Shown here: positions 27,988-35,660 of the stretch, piece by piece | Numbering within the stretch: position 1 is the stretch's first letter | Layout: each line of letters begins with the position of its first letter | Origin: Streptomyces sp. HM190 | Lineage (GTDB): Bacteria > Actinomycetota > Actinomycetes > Streptomycetales > Streptomycetaceae | Direction of reading: 5' to 3' | DNA: 64,000 bases | Assembly: GCF_009857135.1 (NCBI RefSeq) | Contig: NZ_CP047318.1 | Location: 3,534,001-3,598,000 of the forward strand | Notes under the pieces: generated by a model | The model's input: the letters and a program-made list of their open reading frames with translations, nothing else | The model's database searches: none | Told to the model about the DNA's origin: nothing | Program-made: the position numbers and the translations under genes

Positions 27988-28449
27988 TCAGCTCCCGGGC
28001 CGGCCGTCGGGGACGAGGCGGCGGTGGCGGACCAGCCAGCCGGAGCCGTCGCGGACCAGCTCGTCGTGGCACACCAGGGAGCCGCGGATGTCGAGGGCGC
28101 CGCCGCGGGGCGTGGCCATGGCCAGGGCGTAGTACCGGGTGCGCACGGAGCCGTCCCGCCGCGGCCGGACGTCGAGCATGCCGAACCAGTGGCGGAAGTC
28201 CCAGCCCTGGGCGGCGATGTGGGCGACCCCGGCGGCCACCGAGGCGCGGATGGCCTCACGGCCGACGTCGGGGGTGTCCCCGGCCAGCTCGATGACCGCG
28301 TCCTCGGTGAACGTCTCCGCCCAGGCCTCCGGGTCGGCGCCCGCGCCCTCGATGAGGTGCATCTGCCGGGCGTAGAACTGCTGGATCTCGGCGTGGAGCG
28401 AGGCCGGCGCGCAACCGCCGGCAGGTGTCGGGAGCTGGTCCGTGGACAT
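27988..28449 (-). CDS. SnoaL/NTF2-like protein, copy 2
   Basis: A 153-residue NTF2-fold protein, paralogous to copy 1 (LHAEIQQFYARQMHLIEG, WAETFTEDAVI, DFRHWFGMLDVRPRRDGSVRTRYYALAMATPRGGALDI). Probably a small cyclase or accessory factor of the polyketide pathway. ATG 28449 follows GAGGAAAG. It is the first gene of the minus-strand tailoring and sugar operon, facing the glycosyltransferase gene across a 141-nt divergent promoter with a two-heptamer SARP-like site. Having two copies suggests separate functions, for example ring closure and assisted ketoreduction. Confidence 0.83.
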   Translation of the reverse strand: MSTDQLPTPAGGCAPASLHAEIQQFYARQMHLIEGAGADPEAWAETFTEDAVIELAGDTPDVGREAIRASVAAGVAHIAAQGWDFRHWFGMLDVRPRRDGSVRTRYYALAMATPRGGALDIRGSLVCHDELVRDGSGWLVRHRRLVPDGRPGS

Positions 28450-28504
28450 CGGTGAGTGCCTTTCCTCGGGCGGTGGCCTGGGCGGCGAGTGTCGGAGCCG
28501 GCTC

Positions 28505-28522
28505 TCGAGCACGGGTTGAGCC
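28505..28522. promoter_or_regulatory. Candidate SARP operator between divergent operons
   Basis: TCGAGCA and TTGAGCC are separated by CGGG, an 11-bp period. It lies 56 nt before the SnoaL-2 start (minus) and 69 nt before the glycosyltransferase start (plus), so it may serve both. Confidence 0.55.
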
Positions 28523-28590
28523 GCCCCCGGCACCGTCACGGCAGCGGAGTCCACCGAAGACCCGATGTCCACGGAAACGAGGTAACCGCC

Positions 28591-29748
28591 ATGCGCGTGC
28601 TGTTCAACGTCTCACCCGGCCTCGACCACCTGTACCCGGCCCTGGGCCTGGCCTGGGCGTTCCGTACGGCCGGCCACGACGTGGCCGTGGCGACCGCGGG
28701 CGTCTCCGTCGACGCCGCGGCCCGGGCGGGCCTGACCGTGCGGGACGTCGCCCCGGACGCCGACTTCAGCTCGGTGTTCCCGAAGAAGGGCACGCCCGAG
28801 GAGCGGGTCCGGACGATGCGGGAACGCGGCGCCGAGATCACCAGGTCGCAGCGGACGCCCGAGATCATCCTGGAGAAGTTCGGCCTGATCAACGACATGA
28901 TGGCCGACGGGACGCTGGAGTTCGCCCGTAGCTGGCGCCCCGACCTGGTCGTGTACTCCCGGCTGCAGGGCACCGCGCTGCTCGCCGCCCGCGACCTCGG
29001 CGTCCCGGCGGTGGAGAACGGCTTCAGCTTCCTGCGCGAGGGCGACCTGCCGTCCCGGATGCTCCCGCACCTCGCTCCGACGTTCGAGCGGCTCGGGGTG
29101 CCGGTGGAGCTGCCGTTCGTGCAGCCCGTGTACTTCGCGCCGCAGAAGCTGATGCGCGGCGAGGGCGAGGGCTGGTCGATGCGGTCGATGCCGTTCCAGG
29201 GCGGCGGTGTGCTGCCGGACTGGCTGGCGGCGCCGAAGGAGCGGGCGCGGATCGTGGTGACCCTCGGCACCATCGTGCCGGGTGTGGCCGGTTCGGGCAG
29301 CCTGCGCAGTGTGCTGGACGCCTCCGCGGGCCTGGACGCCGAGCTGGTCCTCGCGCTCGGCGACCACGTCGACCTGGCGCCGCTCGGCACCCTCCCGGAG
29401 AACGTCCGGCCGGTCGGCTGGACCCCGCTCAGCTCGCTGATGCCGACCCTCGACGGCGTCGTCCACCACGGCGGGTGCGGCACCATGCTCGCCGCCGCGC
29501 AGGCCGGCGTGCCGCAGCTGGCCATGCCGTACGGGGCCGACAACTGGATCAACGCCTCGATCATCGAGAGCGAGGGCATCGGCTTCGACCGGCAGCCGGA
29601 ACAGGTCGACGGGGCCGTGCTGCGCGCCCTGGTCGAGGACGGACCGGTCCGCAAGAACGCCGCCGCGCTGGCCGAGGAACTGGCCCTGGAGCCCGGCCCG
29701 GACCGGATGGTGGAGCGCCTCGTCGAACTGGCCGCCGGCCGGCTCTGA
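28591..29748 (+). CDS. Glycosyltransferase (GT1/GT-B family)
   Basis: A 385-residue NDP-sugar transferase of the antibiotic GT-B type. The N-terminal acceptor domain starts MRVLFNVSPGLDHLYPALGLAWAFRTAGHDVAVAT. The C-terminal donor domain has RIVVTLGTIVPG, VRPVGWTPLSSLMP and VVHHGGCGTMLAAAQAGVPQLAMPYGADNW, with HHGG binding the diphosphate. It is the only glycosyltransferase in the window, so it should attach the amino-tetradeoxyhexose. Homologues in medermycin and granaticin pathways form C-glycosides, which is plausible but not provable here. ATG 28591 follows GAGG. Confidence 0.92.
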   Translation: MRVLFNVSPGLDHLYPALGLAWAFRTAGHDVAVATAGVSVDAAARAGLTVRDVAPDADFSSVFPKKGTPEERVRTMRERGAEITRSQRTPEIILEKFGLINDMMADGTLEFARSWRPDLVVYSRLQGTALLAARDLGVPAVENGFSFLREGDLPSRMLPHLAPTFERLGVPVELPFVQPVYFAPQKLMRGEGEGWSMRSMPFQGGGVLPDWLAAPKERARIVVTLGTIVPGVAGSGSLRSVLDASAGLDAELVLALGDHVDLAPLGTLPENVRPVGWTPLSSLMPTLDGVVHHGGCGTMLAAAQAGVPQLAMPYGADNWINASIIESEGIGFDRQPEQVDGAVLRALVEDGPVRKNAAALAEELALEPGPDRMVERLVELAAGRL

Positions 29749-29784
29749 ACCCCCGTACGTCCGGCCGCGGATCCCCGGCGCCCC

Positions 29785-29824
29785 ACGACCGGCACTCGAC
29801 CTGCACGCGACCGGCACTCGACCG
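29785..29824 (+). promoter_or_regulatory. Candidate SARP operator with four heptamers
   Basis: ACGACCG, TCGACCT, GCGACCG and TCGACCG follow one another with an identical GCAC spacer each time, giving four repeats at exactly 11 bp. It is the most regular such array in the window and ends 59 nt before the GTG of the HAF-repeat gene, which heads an operon with an aromatase/cyclase and an enoyl reductase. Confidence 0.7.
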
Positions 29825-29883
29825 GCGGTGGAGGGGGCGCCGAGAGCATCGGCCGCATCTGAACAGGAAAGGCAGGCACAACC

Positions 29884-30939
29884 GTGAGAACCCAACTGTC
29901 GCCCACGGCCGCGCGCGGCCTCGGTGTCGCCCTGGGCACCGTCGCCCTGACGGCCGCGACCGCGTTCCCGGCGGGAGCGAGGACGGCCGTCACCGACCTG
30001 GGCACGCTGCCCGGCGGCACGACCAGCCTGGCGTACGCCGTGAACGACGCGGGCACCGTCGTCGGCTCCGCGACGAACGCCGACGGCGTCAGCCGACCGG
30101 TCCGCTGGAGCGCCGACGGGCTGATATCCGACCTGGGGACGCTGCCGGGCGACGTGTCCGGCACGGCGTACAACATCAACCGCGCGGGTGTGGTCGTGGG
30201 ACGCTCGGTCGGCGCCGACAAGGCCGAACACGCGGTCCGCTGGACCCCCGACGGACGCACGGCCCAGCTGGCGGGACTCCCCGGCTCGACCCGCAGCAGG
30301 GCCTACGGCGTGAACGCGCGCGGGATCGCCGTGGGCTTCTCGGCCACGCCGGAGCTGGTGTACAAGGCGCAGCGCTGGGACGTGGACGGCAAGGCCACGC
30401 ATCTGCCGCCGCTGCCGGGCGACGTGTCCAGCGCCGCCGCGAAGATCAACGACAGCGGGGCGGCCGTCGGCTTCTCCGGCACCTCGGACGGCAAGCAGCA
30501 CGCGGTGCGCTGGAACGCCGACGGCACCCCGGTGTCCCTCGGCGGCGTCCTGCCCGGTGACGACTCCAGCCAGGCCAGCTGGATCAACAACCGCGGCGTC
30601 ATGGTGGGCAACTCCTACCGGGCGGGCAAGGGGTACGACGGCCCCTTCCACGCGGTCAAGTGGTCGCGCTCGGGCACGGCGGTCCCGCTGAGCCCGCTGC
30701 CCGGTGACACGGGCTCCGCGGTGTACGGCATCAACGACGCCGGTGTCGCGGTCGGGTTCTCATACACGCCGGGCGGGGTGTTCCACGCCGTGCGATGGTC
30801 GCCCGGCGGCCAGGTCACCGACATCGGCGCGGCCGTGGCGGGACCGAGCGAGGCGTACCTGCTGAACAACGAGGGCGTCACCGTCGGCTATCTGACCACC
30901 GATCAGGGCGTGGTCCGCGCGGCCCGCTGGAGCGGCTGA
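29884..30939 (+). CDS. Secreted HAF-repeat protein
   Basis: A 351-residue protein with a Sec-type signal peptide (basic RTQLSPTAARG start, hydrophobic core, likely cleavage near AGA-RT at about 33). About seven repeats of 40-46 residues follow, each of the form LGTLPG..(S/A)..YA(V/I)N(D/N)AG.(V/A)VG.......HAVRW. This is the pattern of the extracellular HAF family and suggests a beta-propeller. Function of the family is unknown; binding of a ligand or the product outside the cell is possible. A GTG start follows AGGAAAGG. It is the first gene after the four-heptamer SARP-like site and is followed at 26 nt by the aromatase/cyclase gene, so it belongs to the cluster operon. Confidence 0.8.
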   Translation: MRTQLSPTAARGLGVALGTVALTAATAFPAGARTAVTDLGTLPGGTTSLAYAVNDAGTVVGSATNADGVSRPVRWSADGLISDLGTLPGDVSGTAYNINRAGVVVGRSVGADKAEHAVRWTPDGRTAQLAGLPGSTRSRAYGVNARGIAVGFSATPELVYKAQRWDVDGKATHLPPLPGDVSSAAAKINDSGAAVGFSGTSDGKQHAVRWNADGTPVSLGGVLPGDDSSQASWINNRGVMVGNSYRAGKGYDGPFHAVKWSRSGTAVPLSPLPGDTGSAVYGINDAGVAVGFSYTPGGVFHAVRWSPGGQVTDIGAAVAGPSEAYLLNNEGVTVGYLTTDQGVVRAARWSG

Positions 30940-30965
30940 GCGGCCCCCGACGCGAGGAGGAGCAC

Positions 30966-31967
30966 ATGGCATCGCCTCAAGCGGTGAGCGAACGGCACGA
31001 GGTCACGGTGAAGGCGGCGGCCGGCGACGTCTACCGGCTGCTGGCGGATCTCGACGCCTGGCCGCGGATCTTCCCGCCCTTCGTGCACCTGGAGCGGCTC
31101 GGTGCGGCGGACGGCTACGAGCGGGTCGGCATGTGGGCGCTGTCCGGGGCGGGTGAGCCGGCCGGGGGCCGGATCGAGCACTGGGTGGCGCTGCGCCGTA
31201 CCGACGAGGACGCGCTGCGCGTCGAGTTCCGGCCGGAGCGCGTCGAGCCGCCGCTGGAGTCGCTGTGCCGCACCTGGTCCGTGGAGGCGGCCGGCGACGA
31301 CCGCTGCGTGGTGCGGCTGGAGCACGGGTACCGGCTGACGGACGACGACCCGCGGGCCGCTCAGGCGGTGCGGCGCACCACCGAGGAGATCGCCCACAGC
31401 GAGCTGGCCGCGGTGCAGACGGCCGCCGAGATCGCCTGCCGCTTCCCCGAGCTGCTGATGACGGTCGAGGACGCGGTGGAGATCGACGGGTCGCCCGAGG
31501 AGGTCTACGACCTGCTCTTCGACGCGGGCGGGTGGCCCTCGGTGATGGCGCACGTGGTCCGGGCCGATGTGCGCGAGAGCGGTCCCGGGGCGCACGTCCT
31601 GGAGATGGAGACGCTGGAGCGGCGCGGCGGCCGGTTCACCACGCGCACCGCGCGGGTGGGCCTGCCGCACCACGCGATCGCGTACAAGCAGCTGCTGCTG
31701 CCGCCGCTGGGCAGTTCGCACCACGTGCGCTGGCGGATCGGGGCCGGTCCGCACGGTTCGACGACGGTGACGTCGCGGCAGACCGTGGTGATCAGGGAGT
31801 CCGGCATCGCGGCCGTCCTCGGGGAGGGCACCGGGCTGGAGGCGGCGCGTACGTTCGTGCGGGCCGAGCTGAGTTCCAAGGTGCGGCTGATTCTGGACGC
31901 CGTGAAGGAGCGCGTCGAGTACAAACGGCAGCACGATCAAGGCGAGCGCAGTGGAAAGGACGCATGA
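30966..31967 (+). CDS. Didomain aromatase/cyclase (SRPBCC), copy 1
   Basis: A 333-residue protein of two START/Bet v1-like domains (about 1-150 and 160-315). Each begins with a helix-grip motif (VYRLLADLDAWPRIFPPFVHLERL; VYDLLFDAGGWPSVMAHVVRADV). Such enzymes fold and aromatise the first ring of a poly-beta-ketone after C-9 reduction. It is about 17 residues longer than copy 2 (38955-39905) and clearly divergent from it. ATG 30966 follows GAGGAGG. Its stop overlaps the enoyl reductase start (ATGA). Confidence 0.9.
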   Translation: MASPQAVSERHEVTVKAAAGDVYRLLADLDAWPRIFPPFVHLERLGAADGYERVGMWALSGAGEPAGGRIEHWVALRRTDEDALRVEFRPERVEPPLESLCRTWSVEAAGDDRCVVRLEHGYRLTDDDPRAAQAVRRTTEEIAHSELAAVQTAAEIACRFPELLMTVEDAVEIDGSPEEVYDLLFDAGGWPSVMAHVVRADVRESGPGAHVLEMETLERRGGRFTTRTARVGLPHHAIAYKQLLLPPLGSSHHVRWRIGAGPHGSTTVTSRQTVVIRESGIAAVLGEGTGLEAARTFVRAELSSKVRLILDAVKERVEYKRQHDQGERSGKDA

Positions 31968-32881
31968 TGCGAGCGGCGACGTTGTCCTCGTTCGGGCCCC
32001 CCGAGGTGCTGGAAGAGACGACGCTGAAGGAACCGCAGGCCGGGCCGGGCGAGGTCCGGCTGCGGGTGAGGGCGGCCGGGGTGCTGCCGTTCGACGTGCG
32101 GGTGCGTGGCGGGTGGACCCCGCCGTTCATCAAGCGCGAGTTCCCGATGGTGCTCGGCAACGAGTTCGCCGGGGTCGTCGACCAGGCGGGTGAGGGCGTG
32201 ACGGCGTTCGCGCCCGGCGACGAGGTCCTCGGCTACAGCGTGCTCGGCGCCTACGCGGAGTACCTGACCGTGCCCGCCGACCAGATCGTCCGCAAGCCGG
32301 CGGACATGCCGTGGGAGATCGCCGCCGGTTTCCCGGGCAACGGGCAGGGCGCGCACATGGCGCTGTCGACCGTCGGGGTGGAGCCGGGTGACACCGTCCT
32401 CATCAACGCGGCCGCCGGCGGCTTCGGCACGTTCGCCGTGCAGCTCGCCCTGGCCTGGGGCGCGGGCACGGTCATCGGCACGGCCAGCGAACGCAACCAC
32501 GACCATCTGCGGGCCCTGGGCGCCGTGCCGGTCACCTACGGCGAGGGGCTGGAGGAACGGGTGCGGGCCATCGCGCCGGACGGCGTGGACGCGGCCGTCG
32601 ACGCGGCCGGTCCCGAGGCGCTGCGGGCGTCGGTGGCGGTCGCGAAGAACCGCGACCGGGTGGTCACGATGATCGCCACGGAGGAGGCCGAGCGCCTCGG
32701 GCTGCGGGACGTGGCCGGTGCCCGGTCGGCCGAGCGGCTCGCGGAGCTGGTGGACCTGTACATCGCGGGCAAGGTGACGATCCATCTGCGCGCCACCCAT
32801 CCGCTGGCCCGCGCCGCCGACGCGCACCGGGACGTGGAGAGCGGGCACGGCCGGGGCAAGGTCGTGCTGACCGTCGACTGA
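31964..32881 (+). CDS. Medium-chain enoyl/quinone reductase (ActVI-2 type)
   Basis: A 305-residue NADPH:quinone-oxidoreductase-like protein without zinc ligands. The GroES-like N-terminal domain (EVRLRVRAAGVLPFDVRVRGGW, FPMVLGNEFAGVV) is followed by the nucleotide-binding NAAAGGFGTFAVQLA. In actinorhodin biosynthesis the equivalent ActVI-ORF2 reduces the pyran enol double bond to set the C-15 stereocentre. The first ATG at 31964 overlaps the cyclase stop; a second ATG at 31967 is possible. It ends the operon; a strong terminator follows. Confidence 0.87.
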   Translation: MMRAATLSSFGPPEVLEETTLKEPQAGPGEVRLRVRAAGVLPFDVRVRGGWTPPFIKREFPMVLGNEFAGVVDQAGEGVTAFAPGDEVLGYSVLGAYAEYLTVPADQIVRKPADMPWEIAAGFPGNGQGAHMALSTVGVEPGDTVLINAAAGGFGTFAVQLALAWGAGTVIGTASERNHDHLRALGAVPVTYGEGLEERVRAIAPDGVDAAVDAAGPEALRASVAVAKNRDRVVTMIATEEAERLGLRDVAGARSAERLAELVDLYIAGKVTIHLRATHPLARAADAHRDVESGHGRGKVVLTVD

Positions 32882-32922
32882 GCGCGCGGCGGGCGACCGG
32901 TCGCGCACCGCACGCCGGTCCG

Positions 32923-32959
32923 GTGAGGGGGCGGGCCCGGCAGGGGCCCGCCCCCTCAC
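32923..32959 (+). terminator. Strong hairpin terminator
   Basis: GTGAGGGGGCGGGCCC pairs perfectly with GGGCCCGCCCCCTCAC around GGCAG, 42 nt after the enoyl reductase stop. Confidence 0.85.
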
Positions 32960-32963
32960 GGCT

Positions 32964-32993
32964 TCGAGGTGCCCACGACCGGGGCTTCGAACG
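32964..32993 (+). promoter_or_regulatory. Weak candidate SARP operator before rfbA-like gene
   Basis: TCGAGGT, ACGACCG and TCGAACG start at 32964, 32975 and 32987 (periods 11 and 12). They are less regular than the other sites but placed about 70 nt before the RfbA start and directly after a terminator. Confidence 0.35.
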
Positions 32994-33064
32994 GGTGGGC
33001 GCACGCTCGTCCCGACGACGGCACGAGCCGACGACGACAAGCCGACTACAGAGGTGAGCTAGAC

Positions 33065-33988
33065 ATGAAGGGAATCATCCTGGCCGGCGGGAACGGCACC
33101 CGGCTCCACCCCATCACCCTCGGGGTCTCCAAGCAGCTGCTCCCGGTCTACGACAAGCCCATGGTCTACTACCCGCTCTCGGTGCTGATGCTGGCCGGCA
33201 TCCGGGACATCCTCGTCATCTCCTCCCCGAAGGACCTGCCGCAGTTCCGCCGGGTCCTCGGCGACGGCAGCCGGCTCGGGCTGCGCCTGTCGTACGCCGA
33301 GCAGCCCGAACCGCGGGGCCTGGCCGAGGCGTTCGTGATCGGGGCGGACCACATCGGCGAGGGTCCGGTCGCGCTGGTCCTCGGCGACAACGTGTTCCAC
33401 GGCCCCGGCTTCTCCCAGGTGCTGCGCAGCCATCTCCCGCACCGGGAGGGCGCGTTGCTGTTCGGCTACCCGGTGCGCGACCCGGAGCGGTACGGCGTGG
33501 GCGAGGCCGACGCGGAGGGCCGTCTGCTGTCGGTGGAGGAGAAGCCGAAGCGGCCGCGGTCCAACCGGGCCATCACAGGGCTGTACTTCTACGACAACGA
33601 CGTGGTCCGCATCGCCCGGAACCTGAAGCCGTCGGCGCGCGGCGAGCTGGAGATCACGGACGTCAACAAGGAGTACCTGGCCCGCGGCCGGGCGCGGCTG
33701 GTGGACCTGGGGCGCGGCTTCGCGTGGCTGGACACCGGCACGCACGACTCGCTGCTCGACGCCTCCCTGTACGTGCAGACGCTGGAGCGGCGCCAGGGTC
33801 TCAGGATCGCGTGCGTGGAGGAGGTGGCGCTGCGGATGGGGTTCATCGACGCCGACCAGTGCCACCGGCTGGGCGAGGAGCTGGGCAGCTCCGGGTACGG
33901 GGAGTACGTGATGGGGGTCGCCGAGGCCGCCCGCGCCGCGCGGGCCGACGGCACGGCAAAGCCGCGGGGCATCCGGCGGGTGGCGTGA
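33065..33988 (+). CDS. Glucose-1-phosphate thymidylyltransferase (RfbA type)
   Basis: A 307-residue nucleotidyltransferase making dTDP-glucose from dTTP and glucose-1-phosphate, the first sugar step. It has the GGNGTRLHPITLGVSKQLLPVYDKPM signature (split here by context: residues 8-32), LGDNVFHG and EEKPKRPRSN. Length fits RmlA (about 290-310), with a short basic C-terminal tail. ATG 33065 follows GAGGTGAGC. Monocistronic between two terminators, on the plus strand. Confidence 0.95.
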   Translation: MKGIILAGGNGTRLHPITLGVSKQLLPVYDKPMVYYPLSVLMLAGIRDILVISSPKDLPQFRRVLGDGSRLGLRLSYAEQPEPRGLAEAFVIGADHIGEGPVALVLGDNVFHGPGFSQVLRSHLPHREGALLFGYPVRDPERYGVGEADAEGRLLSVEEKPKRPRSNRAITGLYFYDNDVVRIARNLKPSARGELEITDVNKEYLARGRARLVDLGRGFAWLDTGTHDSLLDASLYVQTLERRQGLRIACVEEVALRMGFIDADQCHRLGEELGSSGYGEYVMGVAEAARAARADGTAKPRGIRRVA

Positions 33989-34015
33989 CCGGTGCGCGAC
34001 GGGAGCGCGACCGAA

Positions 34016-34055
34016 GGGACCGCCCGGTCGTCCGCGGGGACGGCCGGGCGGTCCC
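34016..34055. terminator. Hairpin terminator between rfbA-like and exporter genes
   Basis: GGGACCGCCCGG pairs with CCGGGCGGTCCC around a GC-rich loop. The flanking genes converge, so it can act in both directions. Confidence 0.7.
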
Positions 34056-34072
34056 TTGTCGCCGCCGGCGGG

Positions 34073-35527
34073 TCAGTGGTGTCCGGACTCCGCGGGCTGC
34101 CCCTCCTCCCGCGGCGCGTCCGGCTCCGGTTCGCGCGGCTTGCGCGGCATGAGAAGCGCCGGCAGCAGCATCAGCGCGACCAGACCGAGCACCCACCAGA
34201 ACGTGTCGCCGTACGCCGCCGCGTCCCCCGCGCCCGCCCCGCCGGGCGCGGCGGTGAGGCCGACGGACAGCAGCAGGGCGACGACGGCCGTGCCGAAGGA
34301 CGCGCCGACCCGCTGTCCGACCGCGATGAGCACGGTGCCCCGCGCGATGCGGTCGGCGGGCACGTCGCGGTAGGCCGTGGTGATGACCGCGACGCCGATG
34401 ACGCCGAGGCCGAGGCCCCGCACGCACAGGGACAGGCCGAGCAGCAGGTCGCCGGGCCGCTCGGCGAGCTGGGTGAAGGCGACGGTGCCGAGGACGGCGA
34501 CCACGGTGCTGCCGAGGATGAGGGTGCGCGGGTCGTACCGGTCGGTGAGCGCGCCGGCCAGCGAGATGCCGATCAGCATGCCGAGGCCCTGCGGGGCGAG
34601 CAGCCAGCCCGTGGTGGAGCTGTCGTGGCCGAGCACCCGCGTGTAGTACAGCGGCAGCACGAAGAGGGTGCCGTAGATGGCCACGCCGTGCAGCAGGATC
34701 AGCGCCGAGGAGGTGGAGAACACCCGGGAGCGGAACAGCCGTACGTCCAGCAGCGGGTCCGTGGAGCGCGCGGAGTGCACACAGAACCCGGCGACCAGGG
34801 CGAGGCCGGCCAGCAGCACCCCGAGGGTGAGCGGGTCGGTCAGCTGGGACACGTCGCGGACCCGGGAGAAGCCGTAGACGAGGGCGACCATGCCGGGCGG
34901 CAGGAGCAGCATGCCGACGCGGTCGACGCGGGTGGCGCGCCGCTCGCCCGAGGGGGGCAGCACCTTCCAGGCGAGGGCGAGGGCGATCAGGATGACGGGC
35001 ACGTTGACGAAGAAGATCCACCGCCAGCCCGCCGCGTCGATGATCAGGCCGCCGGCCACCGGGCCCATGATGGGGGCGAGTTGGCCGGGGATGCCGACCA
35101 GGCTCATCACCCGGCCGAAGCGCTTCGGTCCGGCCGCCTCCGCGAGGATCGCCTGCACCATCGGCAGCACCATGCCGCCGCCGATGCCCTTGACCACCCG
35201 GAAGGCGATCAGGCTCTCCACGGACCAGGCGAGTCCGCACAGCACCGAGCCGGCCAGGAACACCACCAGGGCGAACATCCACATCCGCTTGTCGCCGAAG
35301 CGGTCCACGGCCCAGCCGACGAGCGGGGTGACCAGGGCCAGGGTCAGCAGGTAGGAGGTGTTGACCCAGGACAGCGCGGTCTCGGAGGCGTCCAGTTCCT
35401 CACCGATGTCGTTCAGGGCGACACTGACGATGGTCGAGTCCAGGAGGGACGCGATGGCACCGATGAGGAGGGTGCCCGCGAGGACGAGGAGCTTGCGGTC
35501 CAGTCGTTCGGGGGGCGAAGTCTGCAT
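34073..35527 (-). CDS. MFS exporter, DHA2 (14-TMS) family
   Basis: A 484-residue drug:proton antiporter. The first segment is LLVLAGTLLIGAIASLLDSTIVSVAL with the DHA2 LDxTIVxVALP-like motif. Then come WVNTSYLLTLALVTPLVGWAVDRFG (motif A), RVVKGIGGGMVLP and GPVAGGLIID (motif C). About 14 hydrophobic segments are visible. The C-terminal 25 residues are charged and cytoplasmic. It likely exports the cluster product and gives self-resistance. It has its own two-heptamer SARP-like site 35-52 nt upstream, so it is probably co-induced with biosynthesis. Confidence 0.92.
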   Translation of the reverse strand: MQTSPPERLDRKLLVLAGTLLIGAIASLLDSTIVSVALNDIGEELDASETALSWVNTSYLLTLALVTPLVGWAVDRFGDKRMWMFALVVFLAGSVLCGLAWSVESLIAFRVVKGIGGGMVLPMVQAILAEAAGPKRFGRVMSLVGIPGQLAPIMGPVAGGLIIDAAGWRWIFFVNVPVILIALALAWKVLPPSGERRATRVDRVGMLLLPPGMVALVYGFSRVRDVSQLTDPLTLGVLLAGLALVAGFCVHSARSTDPLLDVRLFRSRVFSTSSALILLHGVAIYGTLFVLPLYYTRVLGHDSSTTGWLLAPQGLGMLIGISLAGALTDRYDPRTLILGSTVVAVLGTVAFTQLAERPGDLLLGLSLCVRGLGLGVIGVAVITTAYRDVPADRIARGTVLIAVGQRVGASFGTAVVALLLSVGLTAAPGGAGAGDAAAYGDTFWWVLGLVALMLLPALLMPRKPREPEPDAPREEGQPAESGHH

Positions 35528-35561
35528 GGGGGCAACCTAAGAGCCCCTGATCCCGACCTCC

Positions 35562-35579
35562 TCGAATCCTGCTCGAGAT
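35562..35579 (-). promoter_or_regulatory. Candidate SARP operator for the exporter gene
   Basis: TCGAATC and TCGAGAT are separated by CTGC, an 11-bp period. It lies 35 nt upstream of the exporter ATG on the minus strand, behind the multicopper oxidase stop. Confidence 0.5.
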
Positions 35580-35660
35580 CCGGCCATGTGCGCGGTACGG
35601 CGGTGCTGCCGGGCCGTCGGGGCGGACGGTCCGGCAGCGCCGGGGAGGGCGTGGCGTCGT

